Assembly: GCA_001460835.1 (NCBI GenBank)
Contig: CYKH01000493.1
Span: 31,944-95,943, forward strand
Direction: 5' to 3'
Length of the DNA stretch: 64,000 bases
Source: Bodo saltans
Lineage: Eukaryota > Euglenozoa > Kinetoplastea > Eubodonida > Bodonidae
Shown: positions 37,541-46,942 of the stretch, piece after piece
Layout: each line of letters starts with the position of its first letter
How positions within the stretch are numbered: the first letter of the stretch is position 1
Position numbers and translations under genes: made by a program
Notes under the pieces: generated by a model
Seen by the model: only the letters and a program-made list of their open reading frames with translations
Databases searched by the model: none
Told to the model about the DNA's origin: nothing

Positions 37541-39775
37541 ATGTCGGCGAGCCGAAAGTCTGTGTCCGGATCTGGAAGTAAGCTAATAGGTCTCGTGATC
37601 GCCGATGTCTTTGATGCTCGAGGTGCATCCTGCAGACCCTTGTTCCCACTGGTCAACGAGAGCGAGCCGATGGCGCTTTTGAAAGTCTGCGATACCAGTT
37701 TGATCGATTATGTGTTGGAGCAGCTCCTTCTCAATGGTGTGGAGACTACGTATGTGCTGTTGAATAAGACATCGGCACAAGCCGTGCTGACGCATTTGCA
37801 AACTGTGAGATCTGCTAGGGGGAAGTCTTGGACGGACTGCCGTGAGATGAAGGTTGTGCCAGTGGAGAGCACACGCCTGTTGACGTCTATGCACGAGTGC
37901 GTTTCCGAAGTGATTCACCGAAATTTGATTCCTGAGGACAAGTCGTTTATTTGGGCTCCACTTGACTGCTTGCACAATATTACGAACTTGAAGGAGATGT
38001 TCGCATCGCACGAAGAGAATGTTGAGAATATTCCTAAGTACGCGGCGACAATGATCGCTTCTCGGGAAGAGGGGCCTCTGCGTGCAGCCCTGGCTTCGGT
38101 GATTGCGGAATCCATGAAGGAGGCCGCGCAACAACAACAAATAGACTCCAGCGACCTTAAGACGCCGCTCACAACCCGCGCCCACCCAGGCGAGTTCCAG
38201 TTTCCTCAACTGCACCCCGCCAGCAGCCTTCGGTCCAGTGACGATGTCCATCGTACGTTGGTTGCATACGGTACCAAGTCCGGCATCGTCAAGCAACTGC
38301 ATCGATGCGAGCGGTTGAACGCATCAGGTGACGCATCACCTGGGGAGGGGCTGCCCTCCATCACTGTCGAGTTCTCGAAATCTGAGCGACTCTCTGTGCG
38401 TTCTGATTTGATGTTTCATAACTTAGTGATTGTTGGCCCTGGCGGTTTATCTCTGTTTGAGTTCCACCAACACGATCAGCACGAGTGGCTGGCAGAGATC
38501 CTCGAGCAGCACGAGATTAAAGGGAATAGCTTCGGTATCGCCTTGTGCAGCCCTAATACCGTCTGCTTGTCCATCCGCACCATCGCTGGGTACTTGCACG
38601 CCAACTGGGCAGTGATGACTCGTCTGCTGCACCCCCTCACTCGCGAGTCCAACTTCGCAGACCAGCGAGCGCACTTCTCCTTGTCCCATACCAGCCCAAG
38701 CCTGTTCATTGCTAACGACAGCCGAATTCACGGAGACTCAAAGCGGCTGCACAACGTTCAGCTCGGGTCGTGCACTGCGGTTCCCTCGACGACGAATGTG
38801 TCAAGATCTGTCATTGGCCGAGATGTGGTGCTAGGCAGCAACTGCACCATTGTGCGTTGCGTGGTACTCGATGGGGCTCAAATTGGAGACGGCTGCAAGC
38901 TCGCCGATAGCGTGGTGTGTGCGGATGCCATTATCAGCAACAACGTTGAGGTGACGAATCATTCCGTCATCGGCAGTGGCGTCGTGCTCTCCTCGTCTGG
39001 CAAGGCGCTGTATGTGGACGGAGTGCAGCTGGAACGATGCAAAGCAAATGAGAGTGACGCGTTGCTTGTTGGCGATCGCGGAAAAGGCAAGGATTGCAGC
39101 AGCTCCGCATCAACTACCGTAGCACCCGTGGAGACGCTGTTCACCAACGATGCTCTTCCTCAAACAGAAGAAGACGATGAGGCGACGCTGACTGCTGAAG
39201 AGCAGTTCTCCCATGCAGTTGGCGACATCGTGGAGATTGCGATCCGCAGCCCTAGCCGCATTGAGAACTCAGAATTTGAATTGAAGCACCTCCGCTTATC
39301 ATACGGAAGGACAAACGGCGACTTAGCAAAGACCGTCATCCAGCTGCTCCTTCAACACGCGATCAAGAAAGGAAAAGAGTCAAAAGATTCAACGACTGAG
39401 GCCCTTAATGTGGCCCGCACACTCATGTCCCAGTGGTGCCGCCCGTTCTTTTGTAAGTTCGTAGCGACTGATCAGGACATGCAGCAGGTGTTGGTGGGCG
39501 TGTGCCTGAGCATCGCCGACCCCGCCTGCCCCCTCCACATCAAGGCCCCTCAACTGTTTGAGTGGATCTACAACGGGTGCAGCGAGGACGTGTACGACGA
39601 GAGAGAATACTGCATCGTGAAGGGCGAAGCACTCTTGGCGTTTGATGACGGCGTGATGGACTTGGAAGAGGAGAAGGATCAGTCCACCTTCGACGATGAG
39701 GACAGAGCAGTGCTTGCCGTGGGGACTCTTTGCGCCAAGTACATCGCGACTGTTGCAGACTTCCTTGCCAGCTAG
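37541..39775 (+). CDS. EIF2B5: Translation initiation factor eIF2B subunit epsilon
   Basis: Catalytic subunit of the guanine-nucleotide exchange factor for eIF2. The 744-residue protein has three expected parts. An N-terminal nucleotidyltransferase-like domain comes first (LIGLVIADVF, PLVNESEPMALLKVCDTSLI, LEQLLLNGVE). Left-handed beta-helix hexapeptide repeats lie near 415-490 (SRSVIGRDVVLGSNCTIV, GAQIGDGCKLADSVV, NHSVIGSGVVLSS). A C-terminal W2/HEAT domain spans about 590-743 (MSQWCRPFFCKFV, LFEWIYNGCSEDVYDE, then acidic/aromatic motifs). ATG 37541 is used; upstream in-frame codons encode His/Phe-rich UTR-like sequence. Confidence 0.93.
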   Translation: MSASRKSVSGSGSKLIGLVIADVFDARGASCRPLFPLVNESEPMALLKVCDTSLIDYVLEQLLLNGVETTYVLLNKTSAQAVLTHLQTVRSARGKSWTDCREMKVVPVESTRLLTSMHECVSEVIHRNLIPEDKSFIWAPLDCLHNITNLKEMFASHEENVENIPKYAATMIASREEGPLRAALASVIAESMKEAAQQQQIDSSDLKTPLTTRAHPGEFQFPQLHPASSLRSSDDVHRTLVAYGTKSGIVKQLHRCERLNASGDASPGEGLPSITVEFSKSERLSVRSDLMFHNLVIVGPGGLSLFEFHQHDQHEWLAEILEQHEIKGNSFGIALCSPNTVCLSIRTIAGYLHANWAVMTRLLHPLTRESNFADQRAHFSLSHTSPSLFIANDSRIHGDSKRLHNVQLGSCTAVPSTTNVSRSVIGRDVVLGSNCTIVRCVVLDGAQIGDGCKLADSVVCADAIISNNVEVTNHSVIGSGVVLSSSGKALYVDGVQLERCKANESDALLVGDRGKGKDCSSSASTTVAPVETLFTNDALPQTEEDDEATLTAEEQFSHAVGDIVEIAIRSPSRIENSEFELKHLRLSYGRTNGDLAKTVIQLLLQHAIKKGKESKDSTTEALNVARTLMSQWCRPFFCKFVATDQDMQQVLVGVCLSIADPACPLHIKAPQLFEWIYNGCSEDVYDEREYCIVKGEALLAFDDGVMDLEEEKDQSTFDDEDRAVLAVGTLCAKYIATVADFLAS

Positions 39776-39976
39776 TGTGGTAACGAGCAAGAAAAAAAAA
39801 GTGAAAGTGAAGGTGTGTGCAAGTACTTTTAATGATTCCGAACACTGTTGTCCCCAAAAGCAAATTGTTTTCATTGTTTTCAATGTTTTGATGGCGCATA
39901 ATCCGTTGAGCTCCACCGCCTTCATTCTCTTCTTGCTCTCAACCAGTGAGTGAAGTGCCATATTCTCTTTATCTTT
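39776..39976 (+). other. Intergenic region after eIF2B epsilon with two strong acceptor tracts
   Basis: Contains an A-rich run after the stop and two pyrimidine tracts with AG (39920-39946 and, continuing, 39961-39986), implying that a transcript begins just downstream. No gene is seen within it. Confidence 0.6.
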
Positions 39977-39986
39977 ATGACGTTAG
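39920..39986 (+). promoter_or_regulatory. Two pyrimidine tracts with AG: trans-splice acceptors for the following gene
   Basis: TTCATTCTCTTCTTGCTCTC then AACCAG (AG 39945-39946), and TATTCTCTTTATCTTTATG then ACGTTAG (AG 39985-39986). Confidence 0.6.
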
Positions 39987-40633
39987 TGCTCAACCCGTCA
40001 CCTTTTGACGGATCGCTTCGTAGTTATGTGGTGGGAGCGGCAACATCCATTGTGTCCAGGCTGACACTGCTCCATGCGTGCAGTCACAGGTTCAACCGCA
40101 GTTGACTCTGCTGGCAGTTGCAAGTTGATAGGTCCAGACGAACCATGCGGTCGAACAACACCTCAATGCCAGCTGCATCGTCACCACCACCACCGCACCC
40201 CGTGATCGTGCCGATGATTGAACAAACAGTACTCATGTAACTTCAGATCCTTCAAGAACTCATCGCAGTGTTCCCAGAGCCCTCCACCGACCTTCAAGGG
40301 ACGAAGTCTGCACTCGCATCATCGTCCATGCAGCAGCAAGAGCCGCTGGAGGACGCTGTGGCCAACAACGGCGGGAATTCAAAGGTGCTCGCCACACCAG
40401 CTGTGCTGAATCTGCTTGCGTTGAGTAATCTACGGTACGTCGTTCGGAGACTGCACCCTTGTAACTTCGCGACGTAACGCAATTACTTTAATCTCAATCA
40501 CCTTCGTTTGCAGCGACAGGTCGTGGTAGCTCTCCTCACACTGCGGGAATAACGCTCGCACAAACGAAGATGCGAAGGCTTCGAAGTTGTCAAGCAGGAG
40601 CTGTCAAAAGAAATCTTGAGCCTCAGGAGAACA
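39977..40633 (+). pseudogene. Coding-like stretch in one frame with four in-frame stops
   Basis: From 39977 the same frame reads coding-like segments separated by stops at about 40104, 40238, 40475 and 40550. Segments include SYVVGAATSIVSRLTLLHAC, MRSNNTSMPAASSPPPPHPV, LQELIAVFPEPSTDLQ with ATPAVLNLLALSNLR, and FEVVKQELSKEILSLRR, which leads directly into the coiled-coil ORF downstream. It may be the 5' part of that gene broken by errors, a decaying gene, or several exons; see findings. No family is recognised. Confidence 0.4.
40484..40513 (+). promoter_or_regulatory. Acceptor-like tract
   Basis: CTTTAATCTCAATCACCTTC then GTTTGCAG, AG at 40512-40513. It could be a trans-splice acceptor for the coiled-coil ORF at 40634 or the 3' end of an internal intron. 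Confidence 0.5.
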
Positions 40634-41185
40634 ATGCTTCGCCAAGAACCTGCGATTATGGAGGGGAACTTTCTGACACTGGACGTCATGATGCTCCTAT
40701 GTGGCGGCTCGGCCACAACGGCCGCACTGACCGACGCTGCATTGAAGGAACGGATGGAGGAAACTCTGGAAATATTCGTGACGGATGTAGATGCACAGAA
40801 GTCAGTCTCAGAAGACCGCTTTCAACGTTCCCTTGATCGCATAGGTGATCTTAAAGCTCGTCTTGCCGAAGCAGAGCAGCGAGTTGTGCGGGTGGGTAAG
40901 CGCATGCAGGAGCAAGACGATCGATATCGGAGAGAGGCGACAACAATGGAAAGAAAGCAGAGAGACTTGAGGCAGCGCATCGCTGAGCTCGAACAGAAAC
41001 TGCAAACAGACAAAGCGGCGTGGGTCGCGTTGGAGCGGGAGTTGGAGAACGTGAAGGGTGATAAGGAGGCGCTGATCCAAGCGATTGAGCTCGCCGAAGC
41101 CAAAACAAAACAACAGCGCCAAGAGTTGTACGTTCACATTGCCACTATCTCTCTCGTCAACGACCGCCTTGTCTTCTTCATGTGA
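40634..41185 (+). CDS. Coiled-coil protein fragment, about 183 aa
   Basis: After a hydrophobic N-terminal segment (LTLDVMMLLCGGSATTAALT), residues 45-160 are strong heptad coiled coil (RIGDLKARLAEAEQRVVRVG, RQRIAELEQKLQTDKAAWVA, LENVKGDKEALIQAIELAEA). The last 20 residues (LYVHIATISLVNDRLVFFM) change character abruptly before TGA at 41183. The next large ORF is in the same frame only about 50 bases further on, so this may be the 5' portion of one longer coiled-coil gene. ATG 40634 is the first in-frame ATG; coding-like sequence continues upstream. Confidence 0.5.
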   Translation: MLRQEPAIMEGNFLTLDVMMLLCGGSATTAALTDAALKERMEETLEIFVTDVDAQKSVSEDRFQRSLDRIGDLKARLAEAEQRVVRVGKRMQEQDDRYRREATTMERKQRDLRQRIAELEQKLQTDKAAWVALERELENVKGDKEALIQAIELAEAKTKQQRQELYVHIATISLVNDRLVFFM

Positions 41186-41287
41186 CGGTCGAAGGTTTGA
41201 CTGGGGCTGGGAAATCTGCAGCTAGAACACTACGTTTAGCGGTTGTCGCCACAGTGGTGGCTGGACTCGCAAGAGACGCTCGATCGA

Positions 41288-44200
41288 ATGTTGCTTGTGA
41301 CGCAGCGCCCTGATGATCCCAGCAAGCTGACTGCGCAAGAGAACTTAGCGGACCATTGCGATAACCTTCGCAAAGATGTCCGGGCGTGGAAGGCAGTGGC
41401 ACTGGATTCCGGCCTGCAGCTTCAACTGAAATCCGCTGAGAAAAGTCTGTTGGAAGAAGATTTGCTGCGCGTGATTGGCTTCTCCAAAGACAACAACCTC
41501 CCAGTTCCCCTCGATTTAGTCAAGTCGAGAGTTGAGGCTGAGCACATCAACGCCTTCGATGACAACACAAACTTCAAAGAGATTTGCCGCACGTTGCGCA
41601 CAGATGCCAAAGTCGCCTCAAAAAGATTGTATGAAGTCCGTCTTCGAATGCAAACCATCGTGCCCCTCGCAGAGCGCACTGCTAAGGGTGAAACGGTCGA
41701 TGAACGGGAAGACGAAAAACGTAGACAACTCAAGAACTCCGCTGCCTACGCACGCGGTGCTGTTGGTGGTGAGGGCAACGACAAAGTTGAGCGTGATGAG
41801 CTTGGGACGATGCTGGAGGAAGTCAACCGCACTGAGAAGGTAGAGGCCAGCATGCGCACGCTCCTACTGGACAATGCAAAAACAATCAGGCAGCTTACCG
41901 TAGACAAACAGACGGCGGAAAAGAGCAAGGTGCAGGAACGCATCCAGTGGGTTGATCAATGGGTAAAGCTTCTCGGTCAACTTCCTGCGCAAGTGACGGA
42001 GCAACTCAACCTTGATGGGCTGCAAGCACTTGAGGAGAGTGACATTGTGTTGGACGAGTTCAAGCGGATTAAAGTGGAGTACAAAGATGCGGTCGATGAG
42101 GAGAAGCGTGCCTTCCAACAGCACTGCGACGACGAACGCAAGAAGCTTCAAACGATAGCCAAGGAAATAGAACTCGCCAAGGTGGAACTCGCCCATGAGA
42201 GGAAGGCGTTGGCCACGGCAGCGGCCAATGCTCCATCGGCGGGTGGAGGCTTCGGCTCGTTCCGACGCAAGAGTTCCTTTGGTGGCGGTGGGAAGAGTGA
42301 GGATGAGCTTCATCGCTCCCCTGGGCACATTTCTCTTTCGGAAGATTACAGCAACTGGAAGGCCCCAGTCGTCACCTCTGACATGGAGGTGCAGACAGAC
42401 ACGAAAACCTTTACTGAGGGAGAGACCACCACCGATGATCCCCTGCTGTACCACCGGTTGTACACAAGCAAGGATGTAGAGACGGTGCGGGTGCGGTACG
42501 AGGAGCGCGGCTTCCAGGCACACGTAGTTGGTACCGACGCGGAAACCATGTGTGAACTTGCACCAAAGTTCGACCGTGAGGTTGCCGATGAGCTCTTTGC
42601 CTCCATAGGGCAACTGTTTCAGAAACCTGAACACGACCGTTCATTAGAGTACCGGCAGTCGCCACCGAGGTGCGGCAGTCCAGCCTTTCCTCGCCGATTT
42701 TTATGCCCATCATGCGGGGAAAGCATCGCACAAGTGCGGCCTGCAGGAAAGATGCCATCCCGAGAATCTCAAACAGATCCGATGCGAAGAAAGAGTTCCG
42801 TTGCCGCACCTCTACCACCACCACGACGTCCTTCCGTTGCTGTTGTGGTACCACCGCCACCACCAAGTTACTTCCACGTCTTCGAAGCGCTCTATCCAAG
42901 CACTCTCTCTGAAGAGGAGCGTTTGTTCGTTGGTCGCCAAGTAAAAAACGCGGTGGAGCGGCATCATGGAGTGGTCCAGGCGTCTATTAGCGATGAAGTC
43001 GAAGGCTGCTTCCATCTGGCCACCTTTGCCTCTGCTGTGGATGCCATCAACTGTGCGACCTCGCTTCACGAGTACCAGCGAGAAACACCGTCAAGCAGCA
43101 CGCTGGCTGCTTCTTCTCCCAGGGCTGATTGCATGTCGCTCTCCACGTCCCTCACACAGACACCTCGCCCAGCAGACGCACCACTGCCTCCTCATGAAGC
43201 TGCATCGGTGCGTCGTGGTGGACAGATTCATATGTGGCCTCGCACGAGAAACGGCATCTCATCGATGTCTGCTGAGGTGGCCGCTAAGATATGCGCTGGG
43301 GCTCACGCCGGAGAGACACTGTGCTCTACGGAAGCAGCGCTGTCCACAGCTGTGACTGCGGCCCCCATTGCCAGCAATTACTCTTGCGTTAAGCGATGCC
43401 TCGATGCCGCTGGTGATGATGTGTGGAGCATCGTGGCCAGCATTCATGCGGATCGACGTGATGACTTCAAGGCGCTACCGCACGTCGATGGCCCTGTGGA
43501 GAAGGGTAGGGCACGACTCTTGTCACTCAGTGTTCACAACGCACCCAGCAAAGCGGTGAGGCGGCGCAGCACGTCCGCTGCGGGCTCTACGTTTGTTGAT
43601 GTCTTTGGCGGAACAGGTACCCCTGAGCCTGCAGCTGACATTGACTTCCCTGCACAAGAGGAAGACGAGGAGGAAGAAGATGATGACTGGTGTTTGACGG
43701 CCAGAGGAGCTACCCACACAGCAAACTCTGAAGCACAGACGAACCCAGTTGTGATTGTTGCGGATGAAGACTTTCATGCAATGAGGGCCGGTGGCTCTCG
43801 TGCCAGCACACCCAATAATGGTGTGGGGATGGGGAGGCCAAGTCTCTCGGCGACGTCGCTTCGTGCCAAGCCATCGAGCGCAACTCTGCGCAACCGCCCT
43901 TCCACTGCTGGTATCAAAAAACTAGGGGATGCCCTCTGCACACCAATCCGTAACGATCACTACACCGACACGCTGCTGGACCTGTGGTGCGCTATTGACC
44001 CTTTTGTTCCCACAGAGGCGAAGGTAGCACCGCAGCGTGCCTTCTCTGCAGATGAGGTTACGCTTGTGCCGCTCCTTTCTGCACTGCTATCGACCCTTTT
44101 GTTCCCACAGAGGCGAAGGTAGCACCCCAACGTGCCTTCTCTGCAGATGAGGTGACGCTTGTGCCGCTCCTTTCTGCGCTCTCTGCACTGGTCAACCTGC

Positions 44201-45402
44201 GAGCACTTATAGGCCTGAAGGAAAGCGACACAGAACAGTTGCTCAAGGTGAATTGTATCACCGGACTGCAAGCTATTTTCCAAGACTTGCAGCTCACCGA
44301 TTTTACATTACCAGTGAAGATCCCGTTCACTGTGGCGGTGCGCACGCCGGGAACGAGTCAGTTCGCGTCCCACGTCACCGCACCACTGCTGAGCAGCACT
44401 GCCATTTCTGATGCGTTCCGACCGATTCTTCATATTCTCAGCAGAGCGTTGTCGACTCCCGGTGCACCCGGAGGCCGAGGACTAACGTCGCTTACCGTTG
44501 GGTCACGGCCCCCAACGCCCACGGAGGCTGTGGTGGAGGCCACCAAGGCAAGTCAACAAATTCACGCCAAAGTGGTGGAGCTTGAGGTGTTGTTGAAGGA
44601 TGCCTTTTCCGATCTGTGTAACGGAAGGACAAGCCCCACGGCCCCCATGGTCCCACCCCTCAGTCCGCCGCCCCTTCTTTCCGCGTACTTGGGATGGGAG
44701 ACGGTGCCTCCACCAAAGGCACACAGCCCGATCAAGGATTTCGATGGCGATGGGCGAGGAGGTAGGCCGTGGCGGCCGGTGGACTCTGAGTTCACTGTGT
44801 ATGACAGTGGTGACGGTACCTCACCGTTGATAGCCCACGGGCTGTCTGGAAATCGTGTCGGTCGAGTGGTCGTGAGAGCGGCGCACCCAACCGTCTCCAT
44901 CCGGAAGGGCGGCGTGATAGAAGGTCTGCAGCCGGACGTCACCGCTGCAGGGGGACGAAGTGTGCGGCAGCTTCACCCAGCGAGGGAGGGGACACCAAAT
45001 GCAGCCAGCGCTATGGGACGCCATTTTTTGAAGCCGCTGGTCCACCGCCACCACAATCACCCACCCCTCGTCGCCACGGCCATTCCTCCACCCCCTCCGG
45101 TAGTCGACGCGCCAGTGGCTTCGGGTGCTGCAGGCCGACGGGGCGACGAGGACGACGGGGCCACTCGGAGGACTCCCACCCCCGCCCATCAAGCTGTGTC
45201 GCGCCAGCCGCAGACCCGCACCACTGCGTCGTCGATGGTACACCAGCGACCTGAGGTGCGACACGCAGACTCTCCGATGCGTCGAACATTGAGTGATCTT
45301 CCAAGTCAGCTACCACCTGTGTCCGCAGTAGCGGAAATGTTTGCACGCTCTTTCGTTGGATCTGCTCATAATCGTAGCGGCACACAGCACCCCTTGGATT
45401 GA
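41288..45402 (+). CDS. Long coiled-coil protein with possible degenerate nucleotide-cyclase-like domain
   Basis: A protein of about 1339 residues once the 95-bp duplication is collapsed (printed frames 41243-44122 and 44152-45402). Residues 1-310 are mostly coiled coil. A single zinc-knuckle-like CPSCGES lies near 475. From about 530 to 730, FEALYPSTLSEEERLFVGRQ, ISDEVEGCFHLATFASAVDA, GISSMSAEVAAKICAGAHAG and ETLCSTEAALSTAVTAAP follow the order of elements in class III nucleotide cyclases (GD-F-F, SAVDA, N-AAR, G-VL-S). The catalytic residues are not preserved, so it would be a pseudo-enzyme. The C-terminus is Pro/Ser/Arg-rich. The coiled coil is clear; the cyclase link is tentative. Confidence 0.65.
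43991..44180 (+). repeat. 95-bp tandem duplication with synonymous differences
   Basis: 43991-44085 and 44086-44180 match apart from ATT/ATC, CCG CAG/CCC CAA and GTT/GTG, all silent. 95 is 2 modulo 3, which accounts for the frame change between the two printed ORFs. The two copies end differently (CTTTCTGCACTG versus CTTTCTGCGCTCTCTGCACTG). Confidence 0.9.
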
Positions 45403-45532
45403 GCGGAATATAGCAGCATGAGCAACGTGATACCACACAGTGAGATAGCAATATGAATACACAAGTGATTTGTACAATACCACAAAAGCAAGGGCCGTGT
45501 CGTTCATCTAGCGACAAAAAACGATGCGATGT

Positions 45533-45570
45533 TTCACTTTTGTCACTTTTCTTTTCCTCTGCAACATCAG
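45533..45570 (+). promoter_or_regulatory. Pyrimidine tract and trans-splice acceptor for the CEP57-like gene
   Basis: CACTTTTGTCACTTTTCTTT then TCCTCTGCAACATCAG, AG at 45569-45570, 56 bases before ATG 45627. Confidence 0.65.
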
Positions 45571-45626
45571 ATTTACACGCACACAACCCTTCCCTATCAC
45601 TTAACAAACGTTATCGTCACGTCTCG

Positions 45627-46691
45627 ATGGATTTTGAGGTGTCTCCGCAATCAGTTCGGTCGGCTCTTAGCGACCTTCAGTTGAAGGTGAAGCTCCTTGA
45701 GGATGAGAGAGATCACTTTCACCACTTGTACCTTACCACCGGCCGTGCCTTCGAGGACCACCGGAGGGAGCTCAACTTGCTTCTTCACAAAGAACGTAAC
45801 GTTGCCGCAGCGTCCGAGGAGAGGCTGAGATTAGACCTGCAACGTGTTCTATCGGAGAACACCGTGCTCCACACTCGAGTCGTTGAGAGCAAGAGTGAAG
45901 TTGCTGTGCGTATTCGGACCTCGGTGGAGGAGTTCCGAGCAGAGCAGCGAGTGCGGGAGGAGCGAATTCGAGAGGAAATCTCCATGATCCACGATCAACT
46001 CCTTGACCAACGGCGTCGTTGCGCAGCACTACGAGATGTGAAGAAGACCACGGAGATTGAGATGACTGCCCTCCTGCAGCAGCAGAGCAGCCTGCAGTCT
46101 GAAGTGGACGTGCTGCACCACACGAGGTTTCAGCTGGAGGAGCAAATTCAAATTGAGGCACTTACTGCGGATAGGGCTCGACGATCTCCTGTACGCCCAT
46201 GTCAATCCCTGTCGAGCCCCTCTCGTCACGGCAAGGTGCCGAAGATTTTTATTCCAAGCGGGAGAGTGGAGAATATTGGCTCTCGCATTCGCCCCTCGAC
46301 GCACAACATCCAGGCCGTCGTCCAAACGTTAGAGAAGACGTCACAACTTCAGCCTAGGCCATACGATGGCACCCGCAGCGGGAAGCAGTTGGACCGTGTC
46401 TGCCGAACGATCATTAACGAACTGCTAGACATGAAGCGGGAATACGCCAACCTCACCGACACCCTCGGGTCTCCGATGGTCGATGCACTCGAGGTGAGCA
46501 GGCGGCTCCGACAACTCATGTACGATATTGATCGCAAGACCGAGCAACTACGACAACTCCGCCGTCAGCAGCTACGCATTGACGACGACACGAGGATTCA
46601 CGAGATGATGAAGGAGATCCTCGATGAGCAGGGCATCTATGAAGACATGCACGAAGAGCTCCTTCGAATTCTTCGCAGCACGTCTTCCTAG
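45627..46691 (+). CDS. CEP57-like centrosomal/basal-body coiled-coil protein
   Basis: A 354-residue protein with N-terminal coiled coil (about 10-200, e.g. SALSDLQLKVKLLEDERDHF), a basic Pro/Ser linker (RRSPVRPCQSLSSPSR), then a C-terminal helical region. That region's pattern resembles the CEP57 microtubule-binding domain: LDRVCRTIINELLDMKREYA, NLTDTLGSP, EVSRRLRQLMYDIDRKTEQL, RQLRRQQL (compare L--LL-LQDEFG-M--DH---- and the LE-LV-RME-K--QI--LR pattern of CEP57). CEP57 family proteins act at centrioles and basal bodies, which fits a flagellate. Starting at 45627 avoids UTR-like upstream codons. The match is by pattern only, so another coiled-coil family is possible. Confidence 0.6.
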   Translation: MDFEVSPQSVRSALSDLQLKVKLLEDERDHFHHLYLTTGRAFEDHRRELNLLLHKERNVAAASEERLRLDLQRVLSENTVLHTRVVESKSEVAVRIRTSVEEFRAEQRVREERIREEISMIHDQLLDQRRRCAALRDVKKTTEIEMTALLQQQSSLQSEVDVLHHTRFQLEEQIQIEALTADRARRSPVRPCQSLSSPSRHGKVPKIFIPSGRVENIGSRIRPSTHNIQAVVQTLEKTSQLQPRPYDGTRSGKQLDRVCRTIINELLDMKREYANLTDTLGSPMVDALEVSRRLRQLMYDIDRKTEQLRQLRRQQLRIDDDTRIHEMMKEILDEQGIYEDMHEELLRILRSTSS

Positions 46692-46894
46692 CCTCCCAAT
46701 AATGAGAAAGCGTGTGAACCATGCTTTTCTTTGTAACTTGTACGCACCTTCTCACCTTTTCTCGTTTTGTCAATTTCCAGGACGAATTGTGACCCCAGAG
46801 CACTTGTGCTGGAGTCTCCTGTCCTTGTACCAGTACAACATACTTTGCTTTGATGTTGCTGATGCATTGCGACTCCCTCGTTTTCTTTGCGATC

Positions 46895-46932
46895 GTTTTG
46901 CTTCCAACTGTTTCCCTTCTCCTTCTCCACAG
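46895..46932 (+). promoter_or_regulatory. Long pyrimidine tract and trans-splice acceptor for eIF3e
   Basis: TTTTGCTTCCAACTGTTTCC then CTTCTCCTTCTCCACAG, AG at 46931-46932, 10 bases before ATG 46943. Confidence 0.75.
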
Positions 46933-46942
46933 TGACGGAAAA

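Noticed and set aside
40018-40240. Minus-strand leucine-rich-repeat-like reading (RLDLSTCNCQQSQLRLNL)
   Set aside because: Short, with a stop directly after, on the opposite strand to all genes, and it overlaps a more coding-like + frame. It may be chance.
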